From Streptomyces sp. KMM 9044 (GTDB lineage: Bacteria; Actinomycetota; Actinomycetes; Streptomycetales; Streptomycetaceae): 64,000 nt of DNA. The notes under the pieces were generated by a model. It saw only the letters and a list, made by a program, of their open reading frames with translations. It had not been told where the DNA came from and ran no database searches. Of this stretch, positions 6,965-15,681 are shown in pieces (position 1 is the stretch's first letter; the number at the start of each line of letters is the position of its first letter). Where the stretch lies: the NCBI RefSeq assembly GCF_024701375.2, contig NZ_CP113910.1:5146001-5210000 (forward strand), given 5' to 3'. Position numbers and translations under genes: made by a program.

Positions 6965-9121
6965 ATGGGGGCCATTCCGACGCAACGGGAGGCCTCGCCT
7001 GCCGCATCCGAGGCGTTCGCGCGGGCGTGTGCGCGGGCGGACGCGACCCTGCCCGGCGGTTCCCTCGCCCCGGGGTCCGCGCGCGCCCTGGTGCGGGCGG
7101 CGCTCGCCGAGTGGACGGAACGCGCCCTGCCCGGCGTCGAGCACCTCACCACCCGTGCCGGTGACGACGCCACGCTGATCGCCAGCGAGCTGGTCACCAA
7201 CGCCGTCGTCCACGCCGGGACCGAGGTACGGCTGACCTGCACGCTGGAGGACACCGGTGTGCTCGTCATCGAGGTCGCCGACCGGCACCCCTCCCGCGCC
7301 CCGCGCGACGGCGGGCCGGACGCGGTGCCCTCCGAGAGCCCCGAGCACGGGCGGGGGCTGCGGCTCGTCGCCGCTCTCTCCGAGGCCTGGGGGATCACCT
7401 ACCGGCCCGGCGCCCACACGAAGACGATCTGGGCCCGGGTCCCCGCCAGGGGCCTCGCGCCGGACGACCCCGACGACCCCGACGCCCCGGACGACCCGGA
7501 CGAGGTGACGGGCGGTACGGGGCGCCCGGCCGGCGGGGGCGCCTGGGGCGACGACGTGTGCGCGTACGCGGGGGAGGCGGAGCCGGACGGGGCGTACGAG
7601 GTCCCGGTGCCCGGCGGGGGCCGGGAGACGTGGCGTGCCTCGCGGCCGTACCGGCGGGACGGGGCCTGGCTGGGACGCGGAGCGCTGTCGTTCCTGGCCG
7701 AGGCGTCCGATCTGCTCGCCGGGCAGCTCGACGAGGATCTCGTCGCCGCGCTCGCCGGGCAGCTGATTGTTCCGCGGCTCGCGGACTGGTGCGCCGTGTG
7801 GCTGGAGGACGAGAGCAGCGGCCACGGCGGCTGGGGCGGGAGCGTGTCGGCCGACGGGTCCCGTCTCGCCCGGGTCTGGCACGCCGACGAGAGCCGCGTC
7901 GAGGAACTGAGCCGGGTGCTCGAGCAGAACCCGCCGCCGCTCTCCGACCCGTTGTCCCCCGGCCCGCTCGACTATCCCTGGCCCGAGAAGGCGTTCCGGA
8001 TGCCGGAAGCCGGCCTCGGCGTGCCGGAGGGCTTCCACGTGCCGGGGAGCCTGGGCATGCCCGGGGTCGTGGACGGCGTTCCGGCGTACGACTGCGTCGT
8101 CTCCGTCTCCCTCCCCGTTCCTCTCCCCCCTCCGGTCTCCGTTCCCGCGCCCGGCGCGGCCCTCGCCTACCGGCTCGTCGTCGGCGGACGGTCGCTCGGG
8201 ACGCTGGTGATCGGTCGGGCCGGGATCGGGCGGTTCCCGGACGAGATCACCGGGCTGGTGGAGGATCTCGGGCGGCGCGTGGCGCTCGCCATCGGCGCCG
8301 CCCGGCAGTACGCCCGGCAGGCCACCATCTCCGCCGTGCTCCAGCGCGGACTGCTGCCCGGCGCCGTCGCCGAGATCCCCGGTGTGCGCTCCGCGTTCGT
8401 CCACGAGCCCCTCGACAAGGGCGGGCCGAGCGGAGACTTCTACGACCTGTTCCAGGCGGGCGAGGGCCGCTGGTGCTTCGCCATCGGCGACGTCCAGGGC
8501 AAAGGGCCCGAGGCGGCCGTCGTCATCGGTCTCGCCCGGCCCTGGCTGCGGCTGCTCGCCCGGGAGGGTTACCGCGTCGCCGACGTCCTCGACCGCCTCA
8601 ACCAGCTGCTCCTCGACGACGCCACCGAAGCCGCCGACGCCGCCGCCCGTGCCCTCGTCGCCGCAGGCGCCCGCCCCTCCGCCCCGGGCGACGGACCCCA
8701 GACCCGTTTCCTGTCCCTGCTCTACGGCGAGCTCACCCTCCGCGGCGGAGCCGAGGGCGGCGCCCGCGTCACCCTCGGCTCCGCCGGGCACCCCCTGCCA
8801 CTGCTGCTCGCCCCCGACCGGACGGTCCGTACCGTCGCCCAGCCGCAGACCCTGCTCGGGGTCGTCGAGGACGCCACCTACAGCAGTGAGACCTTCGAGC
8901 TGCGCTCCGGCGACACCCTGCTCTGTGTCACCGACGGAGTCACCGAGCGGCGCTCCGGATCCCGCCAGTTCGACGACGGGGACGGGCTCGCCACGGCGCT
9001 GGCCGGCTGTGCGGGGCTGGACGCCGGGCTGACGGCGGAAAGGATCCACCGGCTCGTCCACGAGTTCGGGGCACGGCCACCGGCCGACGACCTCGCGCTG
9101 CTCGTGCTCCAAGCGGAGTGA
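6965..9121 (+). CDS. RsbW-like ATPase fused to RsbU/SpoIIE-type PP2C phosphatase
   Basis: The 718-aa protein joins three parts. Residues about 60-165 are an RsbW-like HATPase (SELVTNAVVHAG N-box, HGRGLRLVAALSEAWG). An acidic DDPDDPDAPDDPDE linker and a GAF-like or poorly conserved middle follow. The C-terminal 240 residues form a SpoIIE/RsbU PP2C phosphatase with GDFYDLF, AIGDVQGKGPEA, TDGVTERR and DDLALLVL metal-binding motifs. The family balances anti-sigma and anti-anti-sigma factors by dephosphorylation. Kinase-type and phosphatase-type modules on one chain suggest a self-contained switch. ATG 6965 is chosen for the GGGGAG ribosome-binding site 6 nt upstream; TTG 6923 is in frame. Confidence 0.85.
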   Translation: MGAIPTQREASPAASEAFARACARADATLPGGSLAPGSARALVRAALAEWTERALPGVEHLTTRAGDDATLIASELVTNAVVHAGTEVRLTCTLEDTGVLVIEVADRHPSRAPRDGGPDAVPSESPEHGRGLRLVAALSEAWGITYRPGAHTKTIWARVPARGLAPDDPDDPDAPDDPDEVTGGTGRPAGGGAWGDDVCAYAGEAEPDGAYEVPVPGGGRETWRASRPYRRDGAWLGRGALSFLAEASDLLAGQLDEDLVAALAGQLIVPRLADWCAVWLEDESSGHGGWGGSVSADGSRLARVWHADESRVEELSRVLEQNPPPLSDPLSPGPLDYPWPEKAFRMPEAGLGVPEGFHVPGSLGMPGVVDGVPAYDCVVSVSLPVPLPPPVSVPAPGAALAYRLVVGGRSLGTLVIGRAGIGRFPDEITGLVEDLGRRVALAIGAARQYARQATISAVLQRGLLPGAVAEIPGVRSAFVHEPLDKGGPSGDFYDLFQAGEGRWCFAIGDVQGKGPEAAVVIGLARPWLRLLAREGYRVADVLDRLNQLLLDDATEAADAAARALVAAGARPSAPGDGPQTRFLSLLYGELTLRGGAEGGARVTLGSAGHPLPLLLAPDRTVRTVAQPQTLLGVVEDATYSSETFELRSGDTLLCVTDGVTERRSGSRQFDDGDGLATALAGCAGLDAGLTAERIHRLVHEFGARPPADDLALLVLQAE

Positions 9122-9160
9122 CTCCGCGGCGCGGTAAAGGACCAGGAGACGTGCGGGACA

Positions 9161-10402
9161 ATGGAGCACATGCCTTCCGCACTCCCCGACGGCGAGCCCG
9201 TCCCCGCCGACGGCGCGCTGCCCGCGTCCGCGCTCGCCGGGGCCGCAGGCCGCCCCCTCGGGTTCTATCTGCACGTGCCGTACTGCGCGACCCGCTGCGG
9301 CTACTGCGACTTCAACACCTACACCGCCACCGAGCTGCGCGGCAGCGGGGGCGTGCTCGCCTCCCGTGACAATTACGCCGAGACCCTGACCGACGAGGTC
9401 CGCCTGGCCCGCAAGGTGCTCGGCGACGACCCGCGCGAGGTACGCACGGTGTTCGTCGGCGGCGGCACGCCCACCCTGCTGGCCGCCGGCGACCTCGTAC
9501 GGATGCTGGCCGCGATCCGCGACGCGTTCGGGCTCGCGGCGGACGCCGAGGTGACGACGGAGGCGAATCCGGAGTCGGTCGACCCGGCCTACCTGGAGAC
9601 CCTCCGCGCGGGCGGCTTCAACCGGATCTCCTTCGGCATGCAGAGCGCCCGGCAGCACGTGCTGAAGGTCCTCGACCGCACGCACACCCCCGGCCGCCCG
9701 GAGGCCTGCGTCGCCGAGGCGCGCGCGGCGGGCTTCGAGCACGTCAACCTCGACCTGATCTACGGCACCCCCGGCGAGTCCGACGACGACTGGCGGGCCT
9801 CGCTCGACGCGGCGACCGGTGCCGGGCCGGACCATGTCTCGGCGTATGCGCTGATCGTCGAGGAGGGCACCCAGCTGGCCCGGCGCGTCCGGCGCGGCGA
9901 GGTCCCGATGACCGACGACGACGTCCACGCCGACCGGTACCTGATCGCCGAGGAGGCCCTGTCGGCGGCCGGATTCGACTGGTACGAGGTGTCGAACTGG
10001 GCCACCTCCGACGCCGGCCGCTGCCTGCACAACGAGCTGTACTGGCGGGGCGCCGACTGGTGGGGCGCCGGCCCGGGGGCGCACTCGCACGTGGGCGGGG
10101 TGCGCTGGTGGAATGTGAAGCACCCGGGCGCGTACGCGACCGCCCTGGCCGAAGGGCGCTCACCGGGGGCCGGGCGCGAGATCCTCTCCGAGGAGGACCG
10201 CCGGGTGGAGCGCGTCCTGCTGGAACTGCGCCTGAAGGAGGGCGTTCCGCTGTCGCTGCTCCGCGGGGAGGGCCTCGAGGCCGCCCGCCGCGCCCTGACG
10301 GACGGCCTGCTTCGGCAGAGTTCGTACGACGAGGGCCGGGCAGCCCTCACCCTGCGGGGGCGGTTGCTGGCGGACGCGGTGGTGCGGGACCTGGTGGACT
10401 GA
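9161..10402 (+). CDS. hemW: HemW, radical SAM heme chaperone (coproporphyrinogen oxidase-like)
   Basis: This 413-aa radical SAM protein shows the cluster motif CATRCGYCDF (CX3CX2C), then GGGTPTLL and NRISFGMQS. The extended HemN/HemW core includes HVNLDLIYGTPGE and a C-terminal winged-helix-like end. HemW-type proteins bind heme and a 4Fe-4S cluster and deliver heme to acceptors. True oxygen-independent coproporphyrinogen oxidase HemN has a longer N-terminus that is absent here. The gene lies 39 bp after the phosphatase gene on the same strand and may be read through from it. ATG 9170 is an equally possible start. Confidence 0.88.
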   Translation: MEHMPSALPDGEPVPADGALPASALAGAAGRPLGFYLHVPYCATRCGYCDFNTYTATELRGSGGVLASRDNYAETLTDEVRLARKVLGDDPREVRTVFVGGGTPTLLAAGDLVRMLAAIRDAFGLAADAEVTTEANPESVDPAYLETLRAGGFNRISFGMQSARQHVLKVLDRTHTPGRPEACVAEARAAGFEHVNLDLIYGTPGESDDDWRASLDAATGAGPDHVSAYALIVEEGTQLARRVRRGEVPMTDDDVHADRYLIAEEALSAAGFDWYEVSNWATSDAGRCLHNELYWRGADWWGAGPGAHSHVGGVRWWNVKHPGAYATALAEGRSPGAGREILSEEDRRVERVLLELRLKEGVPLSLLRGEGLEAARRALTDGLLRQSSYDEGRAALTLRGRLLADAVVRDLVD

Positions 10403-10455
10403 AGGGGGTCCCGGGGAGTGGGTTCTCGCCCCCGCGGCCCTCACCCGTTCCCCTC

Positions 10456-10520
10456 CTGCGGGGGCTGCGCCCCCAGACCCCGCAGCCGGCCTGAACGGCC
10501 TCGTCCGCAAACGCCGGACG
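10456..10520. repeat. paired GC-rich hairpins of the dispersed Streptomyces intergenic type
   Basis: Between hemW and the convergent DUF3097 gene, GGGGGC-TGC-GCCCCC (10460-10474) is nested in CTGCGGGG/CCCCGCAG (10456-10485). It is followed by CGTCCG-N7-CGGACG (10502-10520). From general knowledge, very similar CAAACGCCGGACGGGCT-type palindromes recur in Streptomyces intergenic DNA. They can act as a bidirectional terminator here. Confidence 0.6.
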
Positions 10521-10547
10521 GGCTCAGGCACCCGAGGACTGACGGCG

Positions 10548-11354
10548 TCAGGCCGGAGCCGTCACGAAATCGATCAACTCCTCCACCCGGCCCAGCAGAG
10601 CGGGCTCCAGGTCCCTGTACGAGCGCACCGAGCCGAGGATGTGCTGCCACGCCTCGCCGGTGTTCGCCACGCGCCAGCCCAGCGCCCGGCACACCCCCGT
10701 CTTCCAGTCCTGGCCGCGCGGGACGCGGGGCCAGGACTGGATGCCCAGGGACGACGGTTTCACCGCCTCCCAGATGTCGATGTAGGGGTGGCCCACCACC
10801 AGGGCGTGCTCACGGGTGACCGCCTCGGCGATGCGCGACTCCTTCGAACCCGGCACCAGGTGGTCCACCAGGACCCCCAACCGCGCGTCCGGGCCAGGAC
10901 CGAACTCCTCGACGATCGCCGGGAGGTCGTCGACGCCCTCCAGGTACTCCACGACCACGCCCTCGACGCGCAGGTCGTCGCCCCACACCCGCTCGACCAG
11001 TTCGGCGTCGTGGCGTCCCTCGACGTAGATGCGCCCGGCGCGTGCCACGCGCGCGCGTGCGCCCGGGACGGCCACCGAACCGGACGCCGTACGGGCCGGA
11101 CGCGACGGACCGGCGGCCGGCCGCACCAGCGTCACCACATGGCCCTCCAGGAGGAACCCGCGCGGCTCCAGCGGGAACACCCGGTGCTTGCCGAAGCGGT
11201 CCTCCAGGGTCACCGTGCCCGCCTCGCAGCGGATCACCGCGCCGCAGAATCCGCTGCCGGGCTCCTCCACCACCAGACCGGACTCGGCCGGCACCTCGGG
11301 GACGGGCCGGGACTTCTTCCACCCAGGGGTCAGGTCAGGAGAGTACGGGCGCAT
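10548..11354 (-). CDS. DUF3097 family protein with Toprim-like motifs
   Basis: The 268-aa product matches the actinobacterial DUF3097 family of unknown function, a regular neighbour of hemW. Residues about 35-80 look like a small beta-barrel (GAVIRCEAGTVTLEDRFGKHR). The central part carries IYVEGRHDAELVERVWG, then VEYLEGVDDLP and GVLVDHLVPGSKESRIA. The Glu-containing VEGRHDAELV and the Asp-containing VLVDHLVPGSKE resemble the two halves of a Toprim catalytic centre, as in primases and OLD-type nucleases. That comparison is my inference from motifs. ATG 11354 has only a weak ribosome-binding site. Confidence 0.8.
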   Translation of the reverse strand: MRPYSPDLTPGWKKSRPVPEVPAESGLVVEEPGSGFCGAVIRCEAGTVTLEDRFGKHRVFPLEPRGFLLEGHVVTLVRPAAGPSRPARTASGSVAVPGARARVARAGRIYVEGRHDAELVERVWGDDLRVEGVVVEYLEGVDDLPAIVEEFGPGPDARLGVLVDHLVPGSKESRIAEAVTREHALVVGHPYIDIWEAVKPSSLGIQSWPRVPRGQDWKTGVCRALGWRVANTGEAWQHILGSVRSYRDLEPALLGRVEELIDFVTAPA

Positions 11355-11396
11355 TCCGATGACGATAGGAGAAGCAGGCCCCGTTCGGCCGATGAC

Positions 11397-12122
11397 TCAG
11401 CACGACACGCCGGAGCGGGCCGCGAGGGCGTCGCGCTGGGTCCGTACGAACGCCGCGTCCACCGCCGCGCCGTGGCCGGGGACGTACACCGCGTCCTCGC
11501 CGCCCAGGGCCAGCAGCCGGTCCAGAGCGGACGGCCAGTGCGACGGGACGGAGTCGGGGCCCGCCTGCGGTTCGCCGGACTCCTCCACCAGGTCGCCGCA
11601 GAACACCACCTTCGGGTCGCCGGTCACCAGCACCGCGAGATCGTGCGCCGTGTGCCCCGGGCCCACGTTCGCGAGCAGCGCCGGCCGTCCACCGCCCAGG
11701 TCGAGCGTCCACTCGCCGGACACCGTGTGCCGGGGGCGGACCAGCGCGTCCACGGCCTCCTCCGCGGCCCGCCTGTCCAGGCCGTGGCGCACCGCGTCCC
11801 TGAGCAGTTCCTCGCGCCCCCGGGCCAGTACCGTGTCCAGCCCCACCGCGCCGAACACCTCCGCACCCGCGAACACCGCGGCCCCCAGCACATGGTCGAA
11901 GTGGGGGTGGGTGAGCGCGAGATGCGTCACACGCCGCCCGGCGAGCGACTGCGCCCCGGCCCGCAACCGCGCGCCCTCGCGCAGGGACGAACCGGCGTCC
12001 ACGAGCAGCACCGCGTCCGCCCCGACGACGAGTCCCACCGTGCAGTCCCACACGGGAAGCCGGCACCGCCCCACCCCCGGCGCCAGCCTTTCCCATCCCG
12101 ACTCTTCCCAAGCCACCGTCAT
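11397..12122 (-). CDS. MBL-fold metallo-hydrolase
   Basis: This 241-aa metallo-beta-lactamase-fold protein has the zinc motif THPHFDHVLG (HxHxDH), followed by GPGHTAHDLAV, VFCGDLVE and VPGHGAAVD, the remaining metal ligands. The family includes glyoxalase II-like thioesterases and lactonases; the substrate is not deducible. It is transcribed away from hrcA, so its start shares a short divergent region with the CIRCE-controlled promoter. The stop lies about 40 bp from the start of the DUF3097 gene, which suggests co-transcription of the two. Confidence 0.8.
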   Translation of the reverse strand: MTVAWEESGWERLAPGVGRCRLPVWDCTVGLVVGADAVLLVDAGSSLREGARLRAGAQSLAGRRVTHLALTHPHFDHVLGAAVFAGAEVFGAVGLDTVLARGREELLRDAVRHGLDRRAAEEAVDALVRPRHTVSGEWTLDLGGGRPALLANVGPGHTAHDLAVLVTGDPKVVFCGDLVEESGEPQAGPDSVPSHWPSALDRLLALGGEDAVYVPGHGAAVDAAFVRTQRDALAARSGVSC

Positions 12123-12175
12123 ACCGTGACGCTAACGGCCTACGGCTTTCTCGGCGCGACCGCGCGGTACCGGCC

Positions 12176-12206
12176 TTGCCCGGGGAGTACCCCCCGGCCG
12201 TACACT
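12176..12206 (+). promoter_or_regulatory. hrcA promoter
   Basis: TTGCCC at 12176-12181 and TACACT at 12201-12206 form a housekeeping-type pair with a 19-bp spacer. Transcription would begin about 12213, immediately before the CIRCE element. Confidence 0.5.
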
Positions 12207-12217
12207 GGGCGGGGAGT

Positions 12218-12244
12218 CTGGCACTCGCGTGCGAAGAGTGCCAG
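12218..12244. promoter_or_regulatory. CIRCE element (HrcA operator)
   Basis: CTGGCACTC-N9-GAGTGCCAG is a perfect 9-9-9 inverted repeat. It matches the CIRCE consensus TTAGCACTC-N9-GAGTGCTAA at the seven inner bases of each arm. It lies just after the predicted transcription start and 47 bp before the hrcA ATG, so HrcA should repress its own operon. Confidence 0.9.
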
Positions 12245-12291
12245 GGCATCCAGGGAACGGACCGGGCGGACGGCTTTTGGAGGTGTGCGTG

Positions 12292-13308
12292 ATGCTCAGT
12301 GAACGCAGGCTCCAGGTGCTGCGTGCCATCGTCCAGGACTACGTCGGCACCGAGGAGCCCGTCGGCTCCAGGGCCCTCACCGAGCGGCACAACCTGGGCG
12401 TCTCCCCGGCCACCGTGCGCAACGACATGTCGGCCCTGGAGGACGAGGGCTTCATCGCCCAGCCGCACACCAGCGCCGGGCGCATCCCCACCGACAAGGG
12501 CTACCGGCTCTTCGTGGACAAGCTCGCCGGCGTCAAACCGATGACCGCGCCCGAGCGGCGCGCCATCCAGAACTTCCTGGAGGGCGCCGTCGACCTGGAC
12601 GACGTCGTGGCCCGCACGGTGCGGCTGCTCGCGCAGCTCACCCGGCAGGTCGCCGTCGTGCAGTACCCGTCGCTGACCCGCTCGACCGTGCGGCACGTGG
12701 AACTGCTCCCGCTGGCGCCCGCGCGCGCCATGCTGGTGCTGATCACGGACACCGGACGGGTCGAGCAGCGTATGGTCGACTGCCCGGCGCCGGTCGGCGA
12801 AGCGTCCCTGGCGGATCTGCGGGCCCGGCTCAACAGCCGTGTCGCGGGCCGCCGTTTCACCGACGTACCGTCCCTCGTCGAGGACCTCCCGGAGGCCTTC
12901 GACCCCGAGGAACGCGGTACGGTCTCGACCGTGCTCTCCACCCTCCTGGAGACGCTGGTCGAGGAGAACGAGGAGCGGCTGATGATCGGCGGCACCGCCA
13001 ATCTGACCCGCTTCGGGCACGATTTCCCCTTGGTGATCCGGCCTGTCCTGGAGGCGCTCGAGGAGCAGGTGGTGCTCCTCAAACTGCTCGGAGAGGCGAA
13101 GGATCCGGGCGTGACCGTCCGTATCGGTCATGAGAACGCCCATGAGGGACTCAACTCCACGTCCGTCGTGTCGGTGGGCTACGGTTCGGGCGGCGAGGCG
13201 GTTGCCAAGCTCGGCGTGGTCGGACCGACCCGCATGGATTACCCGGGAACGATGGGAGCGGTACGCGCAGTGGCACGGTACGTCGGACAGATCCTGGCGG
13301 AGTCGTAA
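12292..13308 (+). CDS. hrcA: heat-inducible transcriptional repressor HrcA
   Basis: The 338-aa protein is HrcA, the repressor that binds CIRCE and senses chaperone load. The N-terminal winged helix includes [21 protein letters not shown], then [20 protein letters not shown]. The GAF-like and dimerisation regions follow to the C-terminal [22 protein letters not shown] signature segment. ATG 12292 is supported by GGAGG at 12279-12283, 8 nt upstream. The stop codon directly abuts the dnaJ GTG, so the two are translationally linked and should be induced together by heat. Confidence 0.95.
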   Translation: MLSERRLQVLRAIVQDYVGTEEPVGSRALTERHNLGVSPATVRNDMSALEDEGFIAQPHTSAGRIPTDKGYRLFVDKLAGVKPMTAPERRAIQNFLEGAVDLDDVVARTVRLLAQLTRQVAVVQYPSLTRSTVRHVELLPLAPARAMLVLITDTGRVEQRMVDCPAPVGEASLADLRARLNSRVAGRRFTDVPSLVEDLPEAFDPEERGTVSTVLSTLLETLVEENEERLMIGGTANLTRFGHDFPLVIRPVLEALEEQVVLLKLLGEAKDPGVTVRIGHENAHEGLNSTSVVSVGYGSGGEAVAKLGVVGPTRMDYPGTMGAVRAVARYVGQILAES

Positions 13309-14448
13309 GTGGCCACCGACTATTACGCCGTACTCGGCGTGCGCCGGGACGCGTCGCAGGAAGAGATCAAGAAGGCCTTCCGGCGACTCGCCCGCGAGCT
13401 GCATCCGGACGTCAACCCGGATCCGAAGACCCAGGAGCGGTTCAAGGAGATCAACGCCGCCTACGAGGTCCTGTCGGATCCGCAGAAGAAGCAGGTCTAC
13501 GACCTCGGCGGCGACCCGACCCAGCAGGCCGGAGCAGGCGGCGGCGCGGGAGGCTTCGGGGCGGGCGGCTTCGGTAACTTCTCCGACATCATGGACGCGT
13601 TCTTCGGCACGGCGTCGCAGCGCGGTCCGCGCTCGCGCACCCGCCGCGGTCAGGACGCGATGATCCGCCTCGAGGTCGAGCTGGACGAGGCCGCGTTCGG
13701 CACGACCAAGGACATCCAGGTCGACACGGCGGTCGTCTGCACCACGTGCAGCGGTGAGGGCGCGGCGCCGGGAACCACGGCGCAGACCTGCGACATGTGC
13801 CGCGGCCGGGGCGAGGTCTCGCAGGTCACCCGGTCCTTCCTGGGCCAGGTCATGACCTCGCGCCCCTGCCCGCAGTGCCAGGGCTTCGGCACCGTCGTCC
13901 CGAACCCGTGCCCCGAGTGTGCGGGCGACGGACGGATCCGCTCCCGCCGCACCCTGACGGTGAAGATCCCGGCCGGTGTGGACAACGGCACCCGGATCCA
14001 GCTGGCGGGCGAGGGCGAGGTCGGCCCCGGCGGCGGCCCCGCCGGCGACCTCTACGTCGAGATCCACGAGCTGCCGCACAGCATGTTCCAGCGGCGCGGC
14101 GACGACCTGCACTGCACGGTCACCCTCCCGATGACGGCGGCCGCCCTCGGCACCAAGGTGCCGCTGGAGACGCTGGACGGCATGGAGGAGGTCGACATCC
14201 GGCCCGGCACGCAGTCCGGCCAGTCGATCCCGCTGCACGGCCGGGGCGTCACGCACCTGCGGGGCGGCGGCCGGGGCGACCTCATCGTGCACGTCGAGGT
14301 GCAGACCCCGGGCAAGCTCGACCCCGAACAGGAGCGCCTGCTGCGCGAACTCGCCAAGCTCCGCGGCGAGGAGCGCCCGCTGGGCCAGTTCCAGCCGGGC
14401 CAGCAGGGCCTGTTCTCCCGGCTGAAGGACGCCTTCAACGGGCGCTGA
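13309..14448 (+). CDS. dnaJ: chaperone DnaJ
   Basis: This 379-aa type I J-protein begins with a J domain containing the HPD motif (ELHPDVNPD). A Gly/Phe-rich linker (about 75-100) follows, then a zinc-finger domain with four CxxCxGxG-type repeats ([32 protein letters not shown]) and the C-terminal peptide-binding domains. It stimulates DnaK ATPase. The GTG start follows the hrcA TAA with no gap. This is the hrcA-linked paralogue; Streptomyces usually also have a dnaK-grpE-dnaJ operon elsewhere. Confidence 0.95.
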   Translation: MATDYYAVLGVRRDASQEEIKKAFRRLARELHPDVNPDPKTQERFKEINAAYEVLSDPQKKQVYDLGGDPTQQAGAGGGAGGFGAGGFGNFSDIMDAFFGTASQRGPRSRTRRGQDAMIRLEVELDEAAFGTTKDIQVDTAVVCTTCSGEGAAPGTTAQTCDMCRGRGEVSQVTRSFLGQVMTSRPCPQCQGFGTVVPNPCPECAGDGRIRSRRTLTVKIPAGVDNGTRIQLAGEGEVGPGGGPAGDLYVEIHELPHSMFQRRGDDLHCTVTLPMTAAALGTKVPLETLDGMEEVDIRPGTQSGQSIPLHGRGVTHLRGGGRGDLIVHVEVQTPGKLDPEQERLLRELAKLRGEERPLGQFQPGQQGLFSRLKDAFNGR

Positions 14449-14484
14449 CGGGCGGGGACCGGACGAGGTCCCCGCGGTGGCCCT

Positions 14485-14519
14485 GGAAGCCGGCCGCGCC
14501 CAGGGCGCGGCCGGCTTCC
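14485..14519 (+). terminator. terminator of hrcA-dnaJ
   Basis: A perfect 16-bp GC-rich stem with a 3-nt loop begins 37 bp after the dnaJ stop. It has no U-run, which is normal for Streptomyces terminators. Confidence 0.8.
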
Positions 14520-14556
14520 GGGGCCGGTTCGGACCCGTTCCCGATTCGGTTGTGGT

Positions 14557-14589
14557 CCTTCTCCGATCCAATTCGGAGATGTCCGAAGG
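14557..14589. promoter_or_regulatory. inverted repeat before the nitronate monooxygenase gene
   Basis: CTCCGA-TCCAAT-TCGGAG (14561-14578) is a perfect dyad, and CCTTC/GAAGG arms flank it at 14557-14561 and 14585-14589. It lies 30 bp upstream of the ATG at 14608. This position suits an operator for a regulator responding to nitro compounds, but no regulator gene is adjacent. Confidence 0.4.
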
Positions 14590-14607
14590 ACGTGGCAACA
14601 TGCCGTC

Positions 14608-15681
14608 ATGTCCTTGGCCCTCACCGACCTCCTCCGGCACCCCGTGGTGCAGGCCCCGATGGCGGGCGGAGTCGCCGTGCCACCGCTCGCCGCGGCCGTG
14701 TCCGAGGCGGGAGGGCTCGGGTTCCTGGCCGCCGGGTACAAGACCGCGGACGGGATGTACCAGGAGATCAAACAGCTGCGCGGGCTGACCGGGTCCCCCT
14801 TCGGCGTCAACGTCTTCATGCCCCAGCCCGAGACCCCCGACCCCGCCGCCGTCGGCGTCTACGCCCATCAGCTGGCCGGTGAGGCCCCCTGGTACGACAC
14901 CGAGCTGGGTGACCCCGACAGCGGCCGCGACGACGGCTACGACGTCAAACTCGCCGTCCTGCTCGACAACCCGGTGCCGGTGGTGTCGTTCCACTTCGGC
15001 GTGCCCGCCGGTGACGTCCTGGACGCCCTGCGCCGCGCCGGCACGTTCACGCTGGCCACCGCCACCACCCCCGACGAGGCGCGGGCCGTTCAGGACGTGG
15101 GTGCCGACGCGGTGATAGCGCAGGGCGCCGAGGCCGGCGGCCACCAGGGCACCCACCGGGACTGCCCGGAGACGGACTGCTCCGGCATCGGGCTGCTGTC
15201 CCTGATCAGCCAGGTGCGGGAGGCCGTGGACATCCCGATCGTCGCGGCCGGCGGCATCATGCACGGCAGCCAGATCGCCGCGGTCCTCGCGGCAGGCGCC
15301 TCGGCTGCCCAGCTCGGCACGGCGTTCCTCGCCACGCACGAGTCCGGTGCGCACATCCTGCACAAGCAGGCGCTGACCAACCCCCTGTACACCCGCACCG
15401 AACTGACCCGCGCCTTCTCCGGACGCCCGGCCCGCGCCCTGGTCAACCGCTTCCTGCGGGAGCACGGCCGGTACGCCCCCGCCGCCTACCCGGACGTCCA
15501 CCATCTGACCGCCCCGCTGCGCAAGGCCGCCGCCACCGCCGGGGATCCGCAGGGCATGGCGCTGTGGGCGGGACAGGGCCACCGGATGGCCCGCGAGCTG
15601 CCCGCCGGGCAGCTGGTGGAGGCGCTGGCCGCCGAACTCACCGCCACCCGGAACGCGTTGTCGGCGGGAGGTGCCCGATGA
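14608..15681 (+). CDS. nitronate monooxygenase (2-nitropropane dioxygenase family)
   Basis: The 357-aa FMN-dependent TIM-barrel enzyme oxidises alkyl nitronates to carbonyls and nitrite, usually as detoxification. Family hallmarks are the N-terminal QAPMAGGVAVPPLAAAVSEA and FGVNVFMPQP. The AEAGGHQG segment carries the catalytic His, and IVAAGGIMHG and QLGTAFLATHES form the phosphate-binding end. Its stop codon overlaps the rsmE ATG (ATGA), so the two are translationally coupled although their functions look unrelated. Confidence 0.88.
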   Translation: MSLALTDLLRHPVVQAPMAGGVAVPPLAAAVSEAGGLGFLAAGYKTADGMYQEIKQLRGLTGSPFGVNVFMPQPETPDPAAVGVYAHQLAGEAPWYDTELGDPDSGRDDGYDVKLAVLLDNPVPVVSFHFGVPAGDVLDALRRAGTFTLATATTPDEARAVQDVGADAVIAQGAEAGGHQGTHRDCPETDCSGIGLLSLISQVREAVDIPIVAAGGIMHGSQIAAVLAAGASAAQLGTAFLATHESGAHILHKQALTNPLYTRTELTRAFSGRPARALVNRFLREHGRYAPAAYPDVHHLTAPLRKAAATAGDPQGMALWAGQGHRMARELPAGQLVEALAAELTATRNALSAGGAR

